Positions 32,189 to 41,226 of a DNA stretch of 64,000 nt are shown piece by piece. The translations under genes were made by a program, and so were the position numbers. Numbering within the stretch: the stretch's first letter is position 1; every line of letters starts with the position of its first letter. This stretch comes from Pseudomonadota bacterium. GTDB lineage: Bacteria; Pseudomonadota; Alphaproteobacteria; Rhizobiales; Rhizobiaceae. Under the pieces are notes generated by a model, which worked only from the letters and a program-made list of their open reading frames with translations, was not told the DNA's origin and made no database searches. The stretch is taken from assembly GCA_023451735.1 (NCBI GenBank), contig JAEXYH010000037.1, positions 62,001 through 126,000 of the forward strand, read 5' to 3'.

Positions 32189-34707
32189 GAGTTGATGACT
32201 ATCGTCCCTGCCGTGATGTTGATTTGCATCTTGCCGTTCGGGCTTGTGATCAGGCCTGCATTCACCGTGCCAATGTTAGCGACCTGCAGCTTCAGCACGC
32301 CGCCTTCGAAGACGAGCGGATAAACGGAGGTTCCACCGCCGTTGTCGACCACGAACTGATCGGCCTGGACCGCCATGCGGCTCTTCTGCGTGCTGCCATC
32401 GGTGTAGATCTCGATGAAGAAGCCGCTCTGTCGAAAAGCCTGCGAGGTTCCCGCCTTCAGCATGACAGCGAAACGGGCATCGACGCCAGAAGGTGCACTG
32501 ACCGCCTGAAACTGGACGAGGCCTTCCGCAAACCTGCCGTCGACATCAGCGCGAACGCCTGTGATCGTGGAGGCAAGCGCGCTGTCGCCAGTTGCTCTTG
32601 CAGTCTCTTCTGTGGCGATTCTAGCCAGAGCGCCGGCAATTCCAGCCGACACAAGCGTTATCTGCTGCGCAAGCGCCTCCTGATCCGTGATGCGAACCCG
32701 GCGTTCCTGGCTGATCTCTGCAAATGCCTTGCCGACCTCAGCCCTGATCTTCGTGCGGTCGACGTGACCGACTGCGCCCTCAAGCGAGAATGCGGTCGTC
32801 ATATCCTCGATGCGCTGCCAGAACTCGTCTTGAACGGCCTGCAGCTCCTCGAACCGGTTTCGGATATCATCGCGGACCTGGCCGAGGCCAACTGTGATGT
32901 CATCCATTCCAGCGTCGAGCGACTTCACCGTGATCGGCGCCGACCAGTTCGTAGTGCGGTCCGCGATGAGCTTATGGCGGAAGACGTAGTCGGTCAGCCC
33001 GAGAATGCCCTCCTGAAAGAACGCGATTGTCTCGTCCGGCTCGATCTGCCGGCGAAACTTGTTGGCCGGTTCCGTGGCGATCCACCACTCGAACGAGATC
33101 GAGCGGACCGTCACATCGTCGATGGCTGCCCATGAGGAGCGGAAAGCGGGATAGGCTCGACCATCGGCGCCTGAGCCAATGACCGGAAGGACGGCCCAGT
33201 CCTGAAGCTCATTCAGGTAGACCGGATCGCCGTTCGGGATAGGCACGACAGGCGCAACCAAACCAGCTTTCGCATAGATGGCCGCATCACGCTCCTGAAG
33301 GGACAGGACGACGTTGCGCGGGCCATCGCTCGAAAGCGCCTGGATCGAGCGAGACTGAACCATGTAAACCCGGTTGCCGTAGCGTGCCGAGTTCCACCTT
33401 ACCCAGTCACCGACCTTGATCGTCTGGAAGCGAGGGCGGAGCACGATGTCAGCCGTCGCCTCGTAACGGTTCTCATTGTAGTAGATCGAAGCCAGCTGGT
33501 TGGCCTGACGCTTGCTGCGCACAGTCTCGAAATTGATCTGGACATCACGCGTGCGGCGATCGATCGCAACCTGCGTCGGATCGCTCTGGGTGTCGTATCC
33601 CACCGGAGACCAGAGGTTGCCCGGGTCGAGGTACGTGCCGGAGACCGAATTCGTGAGATCCGCCATCGAGCGGCGACGCTGGAAGCGAACCGGCTCTGTG
33701 GTGATGAGGTCGTCGTCAGTGAACGTCTCGACGATCGGCTGAACCGAACCGATCAGCGGCCACGAGCCTTCGACGCTGTCGACGACAATGCCGCCGCAAG
33801 ACGTCATCAGTGCGTCGATGTTATCGCCGTGGTCGACGTCAGCGTCGAGGATGATCGAGCAGCGGTAACGCGGCTCTCCATCAACGATCTCGTCGCACAT
33901 GTTCATGGCCGTAAAAACCCGGTCGAGCGGCAGATCCGAAGCAGTCATGTCGATGCCGAGGAACAGGTCACCGTTCCAAGAGAAGCCGCGGCGGTAATTG
34001 TATTCCTGAACGATCGGGTTTTCGGAGAATTCATAGGTGGAGTATTGCCCCCACCGATGAGCGCCAGAGCCGCCAACCGTGCTATCCTTGCGCGGGTCGT
34101 ACAGGCGCGCGCCGCGGATCTCGAAGAAGAACTCAGGAAATTGAGACAGCTTCTCCTGGTTGTAGGTCATCCGGACGATGAGGTAGCAGATGCCACTGCC
34201 GTAATCCCCGGACTCCCACCGGCCGATCGGATTGCTGTTGGTGATGAGACCGCCGTCGGCAACGGTTTGCGTGCCGTCGTAGAAGACGAACGACATACGA
34301 CCGGCGTAGTCGCCAGAGGTCACGCTGTAGTTCTTGCCGTCCTCGCTCTCGATCTGCAGCTGCTTGCCGCCGGCCCAGATCTTCGACAGACCATCACAAG
34401 GATAATCCGACAGGACATAGACTTGCTCGAGGTACTTGTTGGACTTGCCGTAGGTGTTCACATAGACGTCGTGGCCGGCCATGCCGACGAGACCGCAGAC
34501 AGCCTTGCGGCTGACGTTTTCGCCATACTCTTTTTCGAACTGAGTGCCGGAGGCTTGCTTCGAAGCCTTCTTCGCCCTGGCCGCCTGAATCTTTGCGGCA
34601 ACGAAATTCAGGCCGATACCAGCGGCAGCGGCCGCAAGGCTGGCACCGAAGGAGCCAAGCCCCAGCGCTGCGCCGACCGCGCCAACTGCTGCAGAGATGA
34701 AAGGCAT
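32185..34707 (-). CDS. Tail tip/host-specificity protein (J-like)
   Basis: 840-residue protein. It starts with a hydrophobic Gly/Ala stretch (VGAVGAALGLGSFGASLAAAAAGIGLNFVA), continues with phage tail-tip blocks (GENVSRKAVCGLVGMAGHDVYVNTYG; LIVRMTYNQEKLSQFPEFFFEIRG; DPTQVAIDRRTRDVQINFE), a long helical middle and a C-terminal domain close to DUF1983-like tips (QFVVDNGGGTSVYPLVFEGGVLKLQVANIGT). It is the central fibre of the tail tip. It overlaps the next gene by ATGA. Confidence 0.88.
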   Translation of the reverse strand: MPFISAAVGAVGAALGLGSFGASLAAAAAGIGLNFVAAKIQAARAKKASKQASGTQFEKEYGENVSRKAVCGLVGMAGHDVYVNTYGKSNKYLEQVYVLSDYPCDGLSKIWAGGKQLQIESEDGKNYSVTSGDYAGRMSFVFYDGTQTVADGGLITNSNPIGRWESGDYGSGICYLIVRMTYNQEKLSQFPEFFFEIRGARLYDPRKDSTVGGSGAHRWGQYSTYEFSENPIVQEYNYRRGFSWNGDLFLGIDMTASDLPLDRVFTAMNMCDEIVDGEPRYRCSIILDADVDHGDNIDALMTSCGGIVVDSVEGSWPLIGSVQPIVETFTDDDLITTEPVRFQRRRSMADLTNSVSGTYLDPGNLWSPVGYDTQSDPTQVAIDRRTRDVQINFETVRSKRQANQLASIYYNENRYEATADIVLRPRFQTIKVGDWVRWNSARYGNRVYMVQSRSIQALSSDGPRNVVLSLQERDAAIYAKAGLVAPVVPIPNGDPVYLNELQDWAVLPVIGSGADGRAYPAFRSSWAAIDDVTVRSISFEWWIATEPANKFRRQIEPDETIAFFQEGILGLTDYVFRHKLIADRTTNWSAPITVKSLDAGMDDITVGLGQVRDDIRNRFEELQAVQDEFWQRIEDMTTAFSLEGAVGHVDRTKIRAEVGKAFAEISQERRVRITDQEALAQQITLVSAGIAGALARIATEETARATGDSALASTITGVRADVDGRFAEGLVQFQAVSAPSGVDARFAVMLKAGTSQAFRQSGFFIEIYTDGSTQKSRMAVQADQFVVDNGGGTSVYPLVFEGGVLKLQVANIGTVNAGLITSPNGKMQINITAGTIVINS

Positions 34708-35169
34708 TTATCGAACCTTGTAAGCTCGGGCGACTGCCGTGATCGGCAGGAACTGGATGTCGTACCCGGTGGTGACTTCGACGCGCTTTCCGGCTTGTCG
34801 CTCGACGTGGCCGTAAATCGTGCGGACGGCGAAGCCGATGGACGTGAACACGCCGCAGGAAACGCTAGAGCCGCGCTCGATGACGCCGACGTCGCCGCGC
34901 TGCGCCAATGCTGGCGAGATCGGATCCCCGAGAGCTTCGGCCAGTGCTTCTTCGACCGTCTCTTTAAAGCCGGCCTTGCGGAAGACTTTGTAGCCCTCGG
35001 CTTCGGTTGCGTAGCTCTGCAGATGCGGGAGAATCCGCTCACCGGTAACAGCTTCGATCGCGTCCATTGCCATGATCCAGCAATCAGACTTGCCCCATTC
35101 ACCGGGCATAGCCTGGTGCTTCGCCACAACGTCGTTGAGGCGGTCTTCCCAGTCAGCATGTCGTGTCAT
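34708..35169 (-). CDS. Tail assembly protein, NlpC/P60-like (DUF6950 type)
   Basis: 153 residues with a papain-like arrangement: Cys in GEWGKSDCWIMAMDAIEAVTG, a later ALAQRGDVGVIERG and a possible His in TIYGHVERQ. Proteins of this type near the tail tip cleave peptidoglycan during entry or help tip assembly. Immediately follows the DUF2163 gene and precedes the J-like gene, the normal siphovirus order. Catalytic status is uncertain. Confidence 0.75.
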   Translation of the reverse strand: MTRHADWEDRLNDVVAKHQAMPGEWGKSDCWIMAMDAIEAVTGERILPHLQSYATEAEGYKVFRKAGFKETVEEALAEALGDPISPALAQRGDVGVIERGSSVSCGVFTSIGFAVRTIYGHVERQAGKRVEVTTGYDIQFLPITAVARAYKVR

Positions 35170-35754
35170 TTAGATCTTCCCGGCCTTGCGGCCCCAGAAC
35201 ACCTCCTCGCGACCCGCCTTGGCGGCGTGCTTGAAGATGTTATCGTTCGCCGCCCGGCGGCGCTGATCAGTGACGGACCGGTATCGGCCGTTCTTCCGTG
35301 AGTAGTCGAGCTGCCGGCCTTCGCACTGAGCGGTCAGACGAAAACCGTTCTCAGGATCGGTCTCGTGGTTGATGACGTCGAGGTAGCCACGCGCGACTGT
35401 TTCGACCTGGATCAGCGCGCCGGTGTCAGGGTGGAAGTGAGCATCCATCACGACCACAGGACGGTCGCGATAATCCTGTTCCTCGATCTGCATCAGGATC
35501 TCAGGCGTTAGCCCGTCGTCCTTGCTCTCTGCGAGGGTAAGGGTGAAACTGCCCGATCCTGTCGTGCCGGTGCCACCGTCGATGTCCGAAACCTCGATGA
35601 GGCCGAACGGCGCGTAGGTCAGGCCGGCATGCTCTAGTTCATCGGATCGAGCGATGAAGCCGTAGCTCCCGCTTCCGAATTGGAAGCGGATCATCTGCCG
35701 CGTCGAGATCCGGCCTTCGTCATAAAGGTCTTTGACTTCTGTCGAGAGCGTCAC
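35170..35754 (-). CDS. DUF2163-type tail protein
   Basis: 194 residues. TRQMIRFQFGSGSYGFIARSDELEHAGLTYAPFGLIEVSDID and the later CEGRQLDYSRKNGRYRS match the DUF2163/phage_BR0599 kind of tail proteins shared with gene transfer agents. ATGA overlap with the upstream gene. Structural component linking tape measure end and tip. Confidence 0.8.
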   Translation of the reverse strand: MTLSTEVKDLYDEGRISTRQMIRFQFGSGSYGFIARSDELEHAGLTYAPFGLIEVSDIDGGTGTTGSGSFTLTLAESKDDGLTPEILMQIEEQDYRDRPVVVMDAHFHPDTGALIQVETVARGYLDVINHETDPENGFRLTAQCEGRQLDYSRKNGRYRSVTDQRRRAANDNIFKHAAKAGREEVFWGRKAGKI

Positions 35755-36368
35755 ACCGCCTCCACCAAACGAAAAGAGGCCGTGTAGAGGCCGTTGACCT
35801 GCCGAGGTTCCCAGCTGCCCGGCACCGGGCGCATGACCAGCGCAGGCTTTGCGAACCGCACCACGGCAGTTGCCTGAGCCACGGCTGCGAAGGGCGGCGG
35901 GTCGATTGTGATGGTCCGGGTCGTGCCGGCCCCTGCGACCTCTGTGACGCGGCCGACATGATATCGCCCTGCCCGCTCAAGGCCGAGCCGATCGCCGACC
36001 GCAAGGGAGAGACCAGCATCGACGCTGTTGACCGTGAGGATGTTGCCGCTCGCCACGGACACCAGGTTACCGGGATCATCCGCTGGCGCCTGGTTGCTGC
36101 CGTGGTTCTTCGGATAGCAGACATGAGGATGCCGGAAGAGAACCCGCTTGAGGCCATCGCGAAGAGACAACCACCACGCCTCGACCTCGGCGAACTCGCT
36201 GTAACGCAGTCCCTTGGTGACGAGGCTGGCTTCCCATGCAGGGTCGGTGACTTGCGAATAGTTGATCAGGCGCGCACCAGAGGGCGATGCCTTCACGCCA
36301 TCGCGCAAGATGAAGTCCGCCGTCACATAGTCGACGGCAGGGATCTCGCGGGGAAATGTGATTGCCAT
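35751..36368 (-). CDS. Distal tail protein (DUF2460-like slot)
   Basis: 205-residue beta-rich protein: MAITFPREIPAVDYVTADF, EVEAWWLSLRDGLKRVLFRHPH, RTITIDPPPFAAVAQATAVVRFA and a C-terminal GLYTASFRLVEAV, typical of distal tail/hub proteins after the tape measure. It overlaps the tape measure stop by 1 nt. Family name not certain. Confidence 0.75.
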   Translation of the reverse strand: MAITFPREIPAVDYVTADFILRDGVKASPSGARLINYSQVTDPAWEASLVTKGLRYSEFAEVEAWWLSLRDGLKRVLFRHPHVCYPKNHGSNQAPADDPGNLVSVASGNILTVNSVDAGLSLAVGDRLGLERAGRYHVGRVTEVAGAGTTRTITIDPPPFAAVAQATAVVRFAKPALVMRPVPGSWEPRQVNGLYTASFRLVEAV

Positions 36369-38563
36369 CAGATTATCCTGCGTTTCTGGCCATCCTCAAC
36401 CGCCTTCATGACCCTCTTCGGTAGCTCGGCTTTAAGCTGCGCCACCTGACGCTCCACACGAGCAAGGCCAGCCGCGTCGGCACCTGTGGCGTCAATCGTG
36501 ATTGGGATCGAGACCGAAGTTGCGGAGCTTGCGGACTTGCTTGAGACCGACGGAAGTTTCGGAGCAGTTGGAACCTGCGGAACGATCCGTCCGCTTTGGT
36601 TCGGCAGAAATAGTTCAGGACGCTTTTCACCGACGATATAAGGCTGGCCGGCCTTAACCGGTCCACCCTTTTCGCGGAAAAGGCCCTTGAAGAGGCCGCC
36701 GAAGTCGATCCCGCCCGAGCTTGGTGCTTGAAATGCAGCATTAAAGGCAAGATCGAGGAGCCGATCGCCTATCTTGCTTAGAGCGTCGGCAAAGATATCC
36801 GCCGCATCCTTTCCTTCAAGGAATCCGTCAACGATGCCGCGGGTCAGATCCTTGTTGAATTCTCGGGCTTCTTCGGCGCGCTGCCGGATCTTGTCTTGGC
36901 TTTCCGCCAACTTCTCCGATGCGACGACGGCGTTCGCGTATGCCGTTGCCAGCCCGTCGATCTCGGCCGCAAGTTCCGGCGTTACCGTCTTGCCGGCCTG
37001 CTGTGCGGCTGTGAGGAGGTCGTGTTTTGCTGCTGCCTTCTCGACCGCAAACCCATAGTCGTTGAGCAGCGGGTTGAGGCCGGCCTGCGCTTCGGTCTCG
37101 CTTTGCAGCGCCAGCGTGCGATCCTTGATCTGCTGGATCTCTCGCTGCAGATCGTCGGTCGACCCTCGGCCGGACTTCGTTTTCTTCGTGCCGGTGTCGG
37201 CTACCGTGTACTTAGGATCACTAACCGAGATCGTCTGAACCGTAGGCTTGGACGACTGTCGCTCGGCTGGAACGTTCGGCGCACCAGTGAGCGGCTTGAA
37301 GGGAGTGTTCAGCAATATGATCTCGTCGGCAAGCTTCTTTCGAGCGGCTTGGACGTCGGCGATCTGCTGCTGATAATGCTCGGCCGTGGCGTTGCCCGGC
37401 GTACCCTTCTGCGCGTTCTCGAACTTTCTCTGAAGTTCGGTCTCCTGAGAGATCAGGCCCTCGATCTCGCGCCTGCGGCGGTCTGCAAGGCCCTGGTTGC
37501 CGTCGGTTCCGGATATTGTCAGTGCGCCGCCGAAGAGGCTGATGTTGCCATCAGGTCCGCCGAACGTCTGCCGAAGCGTATCACCGATGCTGCTTAGTCC
37601 GGAGAGACGGCCAGCCTCGGCGAAGAATCCGTTCACGGCGCCCTTCGCGCTGTTGAAGGCTGCCGCAACCTCTTCGATCTCGGAGATGAAGTTGTCGAAA
37701 TCCAGGCCGTTGAGGAATTGAGAGACGCGGTCGATTTCGTTGCCGAATGTCTCGCCCGCCTTGGCGGACGTATTGAAGTCGCGAGCAGCATTTATAAGAT
37801 TATTGGTGAGGCTAGTTAGTCGACCTTCGATGGTCATTACGGACCCAGCCAGCTTCTCCTCAAGCATTGGCGCACCAGCTTGGAAACCATCGAAGAAGGC
37901 TTTTGACGACAACTTGCCGTCTAGCATTATGTTTCTGAGCTTTGCAACAGAACCTTCGGCTTCCTTAATGCCTGCCGAGGCGGCCTGTAGGATCGTCGGA
38001 GCGCCCTCAATGAGGGACGTAAATTCCTCAGCTCTGACAATGCCAGCCCCCATGGCCTGTCCCAGCTGAGTGAGTGCGCCGGCCGCTTCAGTAGAGGACT
38101 GCCCTCCAACCCGAAGCGCGACAGCAACATTCTTCGCGTAGCTCTCGATTTGCTCCGAGCTCACACCTAGTTCCTTTTGAACCAAGGCAAGCTTGCCATA
38201 GAGGTTCACTAGCGTCTCGATGGGCGTGGCGTTCTTGTTGGCGGCATCGAGGAGGGACTTATAGACCTTCTCGAGCTCTGCCCCGGAAAGGCCTGCGACC
38301 TTAAGGGAATTGTCGACCTTAGTCGCCGAATCACTCAGCGTCTTCAAGCCCTGCGCGCCGCCGATGACTGCGAACGCCTTTGCAAAGCCGGCCGCAGCTG
38401 CCGATGAACTAGACACAATAGCCTTGTTCATCTTTTCGAACCGTCTCTCGATGGATCGAGCCTGCCGATTGGTCTGCCCCTGCGCGCGGTTAAGAGCGTT
38501 CTCGTACCTTTTGATGTCAGCAGAAAGCTGCACCACCAGCCGTTCAAGGTCTGTTGCCGCCAT
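36368..38563 (-). CDS. Tape measure protein
   Basis: 731-residue protein, largest helical protein of the tail block. The N-terminal part (LVVQLSADIKRYENALNRAQGQTNRQARSIERRFEKM) is coiled-coil, then the tape-measure domain (KTLSDSATKVDNSLKVAGLSG, MGAGIVRAEEFTSLIEGAPTILQAASAGI), a long helical linker, and C-terminal GLFREKGGPVKAGQPYIVGEKRPELFLPNQSGRIVP, all characteristic. At ~0.15 nm per residue the tail would be about 110 nm (rule of thumb). Preceded by the chaperone genes as usual, but interrupted by an opposite-strand moron. Confidence 0.92.
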   Translation of the reverse strand: MAATDLERLVVQLSADIKRYENALNRAQGQTNRQARSIERRFEKMNKAIVSSSSAAAAGFAKAFAVIGGAQGLKTLSDSATKVDNSLKVAGLSGAELEKVYKSLLDAANKNATPIETLVNLYGKLALVQKELGVSSEQIESYAKNVAVALRVGGQSSTEAAGALTQLGQAMGAGIVRAEEFTSLIEGAPTILQAASAGIKEAEGSVAKLRNIMLDGKLSSKAFFDGFQAGAPMLEEKLAGSVMTIEGRLTSLTNNLINAARDFNTSAKAGETFGNEIDRVSQFLNGLDFDNFISEIEEVAAAFNSAKGAVNGFFAEAGRLSGLSSIGDTLRQTFGGPDGNISLFGGALTISGTDGNQGLADRRRREIEGLISQETELQRKFENAQKGTPGNATAEHYQQQIADVQAARKKLADEIILLNTPFKPLTGAPNVPAERQSSKPTVQTISVSDPKYTVADTGTKKTKSGRGSTDDLQREIQQIKDRTLALQSETEAQAGLNPLLNDYGFAVEKAAAKHDLLTAAQQAGKTVTPELAAEIDGLATAYANAVVASEKLAESQDKIRQRAEEAREFNKDLTRGIVDGFLEGKDAADIFADALSKIGDRLLDLAFNAAFQAPSSGGIDFGGLFKGLFREKGGPVKAGQPYIVGEKRPELFLPNQSGRIVPQVPTAPKLPSVSSKSASSATSVSIPITIDATGADAAGLARVERQVAQLKAELPKRVMKAVEDGQKRRII

Positions 38564-38610
38564 TCAGGTCATGTCCTATAGAAAGGGTGTTTTTAGAGGG
38601 GTGAGATCGA

Positions 38611-38934
38611 ATGAAATCAATCATTGTCGCGGCGCTTCTAGGCGTCGCGCTAAGTCAGCATCCTGCGCTAGCTTCCGACAACACAGTCGAGAATGCTTAC
38701 ATGCTCTGCAAAATGATCGACAACACTGGGCTTGCGAGCAAGCCTTGCGAGGTGTCTGGATGGAGTCAGTCCGTGACAGCCACAATCGACATGAACAGCG
38801 GAGAAGCCCGCCAGCTGTGCCCGCAGATTACGGGGCTCATCAACCAGCGGGGTATGGCGTTTTCGAAGGGGTGGACCCTTCAAATTGTCTCTCCGTACAG
38901 CAACGGTAATTCAATCGCGTATTGCAATCTCTAG
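38611..38934 (+). CDS. Secreted small protein, probable moron
   Basis: 107-residue protein with a signal peptide (IIVAALLGVALSQHPALAS) and a mature part with four Cys (MLCKMIDN, SKPCEVSG, RQLCPQIT, AYCNL), likely two disulphides. It is transcribed opposite to every other gene in the structural block, between the tape measure and tail chaperone genes. GGGGTGAGATCG lies upstream. This is the usual position and orientation of morons, genes expressed in the lysogen. Function unknown; periplasmic or secreted, perhaps exclusion or host fitness. Confidence 0.75.
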   Translation: MKSIIVAALLGVALSQHPALASDNTVENAYMLCKMIDNTGLASKPCEVSGWSQSVTATIDMNSGEARQLCPQITGLINQRGMAFSKGWTLQIVSPYSNGNSIAYCNL

Positions 38935-39131
38935 CCGTCACCCTTCTCTTGCAGCCACTTCCAGACATCGTCGACCTCGGAAGCGGTCATCTTGCCGTCA
39001 TCCGGGGAATGAGCCTTCACGTATCCGTCGACAGCAGCCTGAAACTGCCAGAGCGACATTTGCCGGACCTGCTGAGGGGTGAACCCTATAGCGGCTCCGG
39101 TTCCGTAGATGGCGCCGTATCGGATTTTTCC
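38931..39131 (-). CDS. Second tail assembly chaperone reading frame (start or frameshift uncertain)
   Basis: Conserved C-terminal chaperone segment: AAIGFTPQQVRQMSLWQFQAAVDGY, then VKAHSPDDGKMTASEVDDVWKWLQEKGDG. The frame is open upstream to 39365 but has no ATG, GTG or TTG suitable to start this domain, and it overlaps the first chaperone gene in the -1 frame. Expression by -1 frameshifting (as in lambda G/GT) or from a rare start is therefore likely. Boundaries are approximate. Confidence 0.6.
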   Translation of the reverse strand, partial: GKIRYGAIYGTGAAIGFTPQQVRQMSLWQFQAAVDGYVKAHSPDDGKMTASEVDDVWKWLQEKGDG

Positions 39132-39505
39132 ATTTGGGAGGTCATCGATTGATCCTCCACCAGATCCGGCGCCTCTTGCTCCCCCAGCTTTTCGTCCGCG
39201 GTGCCGACGAGGGCGACTGACAGGATAGCCCTGGCATGAATGACGTTCTCCATCGGAGGCCGTCTCTCGACATAGGCCCGCACCTTCTGGATTGCATCCG
39301 TCGGCGACATCCCGCCGCCGATTAGGCCCAGCCGGATCACGTTGGAAATGTCCTGCACTCGCCACGAGCCATCTAAGATCCGACGCAGGACCACGTATGG
39401 CCCGGCGTCAGTCTTTTCCTGCAGCTCTTCAAGCTCGCCCCAACCGAGCCGAAACTTGAAGTCGCCGTCGCCCCACGTGAGCGAAATGGAAGCGTCGCGG
39501 CTCAT
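39086..39505 (-). CDS. Tail assembly chaperone (GTA gp10/TAC-like)
   Basis: 139 residues: SLTWGDGDFKFRLGWGELEELQEKTDAGPYVVLRRILDG and then VIRLGLIGGGMSPTDAIQKVRAYV match the gene-transfer-agent gp10/tail-chaperone family (upstream G-like component). It follows the tail tube gene with a 1-nt overlap and its 3' end overlaps the second chaperone frame. Together they load the tape measure protein. Confidence 0.82.
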   Translation of the reverse strand: MSRDASISLTWGDGDFKFRLGWGELEELQEKTDAGPYVVLRRILDGSWRVQDISNVIRLGLIGGGMSPTDAIQKVRAYVERRPPMENVIHARAILSVALVGTADEKLGEQEAPDLVEDQSMTSQMEKSDTAPSTEPEPL

Positions 39506-39948
39506 CAGGCGAAGGTATCCGTGCGGACCAGTTCGCCGTCGGACTGCATCGAGACGTTGAGCGTCACGCGGCCGCCCTGCTCTGCGCCGATTTCGAGGGT
39601 CTCGACGTGCATGTTGCCAGTGAAAGTGACAATTCCCGTCGAGAACTCGACTTCGATTTTTACAGGTACCGATTCGACGCTGTCATAAGCGTCAAGCCAG
39701 GTGATGACGGCCGAAGCTGCGAGGACGCCTTCGCCGCTGACAGATGCAGTGGTGCTCTCAACGTCGCGACCAGTGCTCATCGGCTTATCCGGCTCCTCGC
39801 AGTCCGGAATCAGGACTTCGGAAAGGGACTTGCCGAGGGAAAGCGATTTGCTGGTAAAGCCGCAAGGTGCGGAGTAAACGATGGGCGATGCAGAGTTGCC
39901 GAGCAGAACGCGGAACTTGCCCGCGCGCGCAGTGATAGGAGGAGCCAT
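39505..39948 (-). CDS. Major tail tube protein
   Basis: 147-residue protein of the TP901-1/GTA major-tail family: KFRVLLGNSASPIVYSAPCGFTSKSLSLGKSLSEVLIPDCEEPDKP, then GEGVLAASAVITWLDAYDS and VTLNVSMQSDGELV. Repeats to form the tail tube. GGAGAAACACTC precedes the ATG. Lies between connectors and chaperones in normal order. Confidence 0.88.
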   Translation of the reverse strand: MAPPITARAGKFRVLLGNSASPIVYSAPCGFTSKSLSLGKSLSEVLIPDCEEPDKPMSTGRDVESTTASVSGEGVLAASAVITWLDAYDSVESVPVKIEVEFSTGIVTFTGNMHVETLEIGAEQGGRVTLNVSMQSDGELVRTDTFA

Positions 39949-39998
39949 GAGTGTTTCTCCTTATGGCGTTAGGACGTTGATTTGTTTCGGCTGAGAAT

Positions 39999-40463
39999 TC
40001 AGCTGCTGGCGGCGACTTCCTTGGCGGCCTTGGTGATACCGCGCGAAATGCGAGCCTTTACCTTCCTCCGGAGTGTCCGGAAGCTGACATAAAAGTAGGG
40101 GCTTGCAGGAATGGCGGGGATCGTCGAACCGGCGAACTTACCGCCGGCTGTATGTTGTGACGTGCCGAACTCGACCCATCGGGCATAGAAGGCATCACTG
40201 TTGCCGGCGTAGATGGTGATGGTCAGATCGCCACCGGTGGCTTCGACCTTGCCGAGCGTCATCGCCCCCTTGGGAGCGCGGCCGTAAGTCCAGCCGATAC
40301 TGTCACGGAGAGCGCCGGTGTCCTCCGGGACGAGCGACTTCGCCATATCGACGATCTCGTTAGCGCCCTGCTCCATCGCTTCGCGGATGCGAGCCTTTAC
40401 CTTGCCCGGCAGCCGATCGAGCTTTCTCTGAAGCTCTTTCAGGCGCAGGATTTTTGCGCTCAT
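39999..40463 (-). CDS. HK97 gp10-like tail completion/head-tail joining protein
   Basis: 154 residues: MSAKILRLKELQRKLDRLPGKVKARIREAMEQGANEIVDMAKSLVPEDTGALRDSIGW, followed by YARWVEFGTSQHTAGG and PASPYFYVSFRTLRRKVKARI, the HK97 gp10 pattern. Acts at the head-tail junction. It overlaps the DUF3168 gene by ATGA. Confidence 0.9.
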   Translation of the reverse strand: MSAKILRLKELQRKLDRLPGKVKARIREAMEQGANEIVDMAKSLVPEDTGALRDSIGWTYGRAPKGAMTLGKVEATGGDLTITIYAGNSDAFYARWVEFGTSQHTAGGKFAGSTIPAIPASPYFYVSFRTLRRKVKARISRGITKAAKEVAASS

Positions 40464-40876
40464 GGATCCTCGACCTCCTCAATGAGGGCTAAGACTTGGA
40501 CTATGCCGTGCTGCTGCATCGGATCTGGATCATCGGTCACACGCCACAGGCGGACCTGTATCGTAGCGAGCGCGCCTTCATCGAGGAGCAGCTCCGCCTC
40601 ATGCAGAGACTTACGCACCTGTCCGATGATCTCATCGACGGACCAGCGGTTATTCTGACGCGACCAAATATCCAGTTGCGCGGAAATCTCTTGTCCAAAG
40701 ATGCAGTCCGCATCATCAGGAGATCCGGAGAATGGACCTCGGCTGATATAGGCCTGTTTTTCGCCCCAGGGATCATTAGGCGCCTTGTCGTGGATGCCGT
40801 CGACCATCGCCGCAAGCGCCGCGTCGGCGGTGAGCGTCTCGAAGATCGCCCGCCACAGTTCCTTGCCTGCACTCAT
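40460..40876 (-). CDS. DUF3168-type tail completion protein
   Basis: 138 residues. GKELWRAIFETLTADAALAAMVDGIHDKAPND, YISRGPFSGSPDDADCIFG and VDEIIGQVRKSLHEAELLLDEGALATIQVRLWRVTDDPDPMQQHGIVQVLALIEE match DUF3168 (phage tail terminator-like). The start at 40876 (MSAGKEL) gives normal length and overlaps the upstream gene. Caps the tail tube below the connector. Confidence 0.88.
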   Translation of the reverse strand: MSAGKELWRAIFETLTADAALAAMVDGIHDKAPNDPWGEKQAYISRGPFSGSPDDADCIFGQEISAQLDIWSRQNNRWSVDEIIGQVRKSLHEAELLLDEGALATIQVRLWRVTDDPDPMQQHGIVQVLALIEEVEDP

Positions 40877-41226
40877 GCCGCACCGCCTGTCTGGGCTTCG
40901 ACGTACACCCATGCAGAATCCGTGACGCCGTCGACGAACTTCACGGCGTACTGCTGGCCGGTCCGTCTGTCGGTCATCCGCCAGTCGTTGTCGATCAGCC
41001 TCGATCGAGGCGTGGATCTGACATAGACGCCGATGATATTCCGGCCCTCAAGGCGAGCCGCAACCACGGCCTCACTGCCGCCGCGAGACCGGAAAGCCGC
41101 CCATAGCGGAAACTGATCCGCGAACCCGCCTTCTGTATTGCCGAGGCCGTCGTTGATCGTCACCCGCTTCGCAAAGACAACGCGATGCCTAAGCTCTTGC
41201 GCCGTCGGTGGATTACTCAGCGTCAT
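40873..41226 (-). CDS. Head-tail adaptor (phage_H_T_join-like)
   Basis: 117 residues: ELRHRVVFAKRVTINDGLGNTEGGFADQFPLWAAFRSRGGSEAVVAARLEGRNIIGVYVRSTPRSRLIDNDWRMTD is the typical head-tail joining pattern. The start MTLSNPPT at 41226 is chosen for family length; a longer in-frame start is possible. The 3' end overlaps the DUF3168 gene by ATGA. Confidence 0.88.
   Translation of the reverse strand: MTLSNPPTAQELRHRVVFAKRVTINDGLGNTEGGFADQFPLWAAFRSRGGSEAVVAARLEGRNIIGVYVRSTPRSRLIDNDWRMTDRRTGQQYAVKFVDGVTDSAWVYVEAQTGGAA

Noticed and set aside
33829..35301. Plus-strand open frame (490 codons) opposite tail genes
   Set aside because: Antisense to DUF2163, NlpC-like and J-like genes that have clear motifs; no ribosome site.
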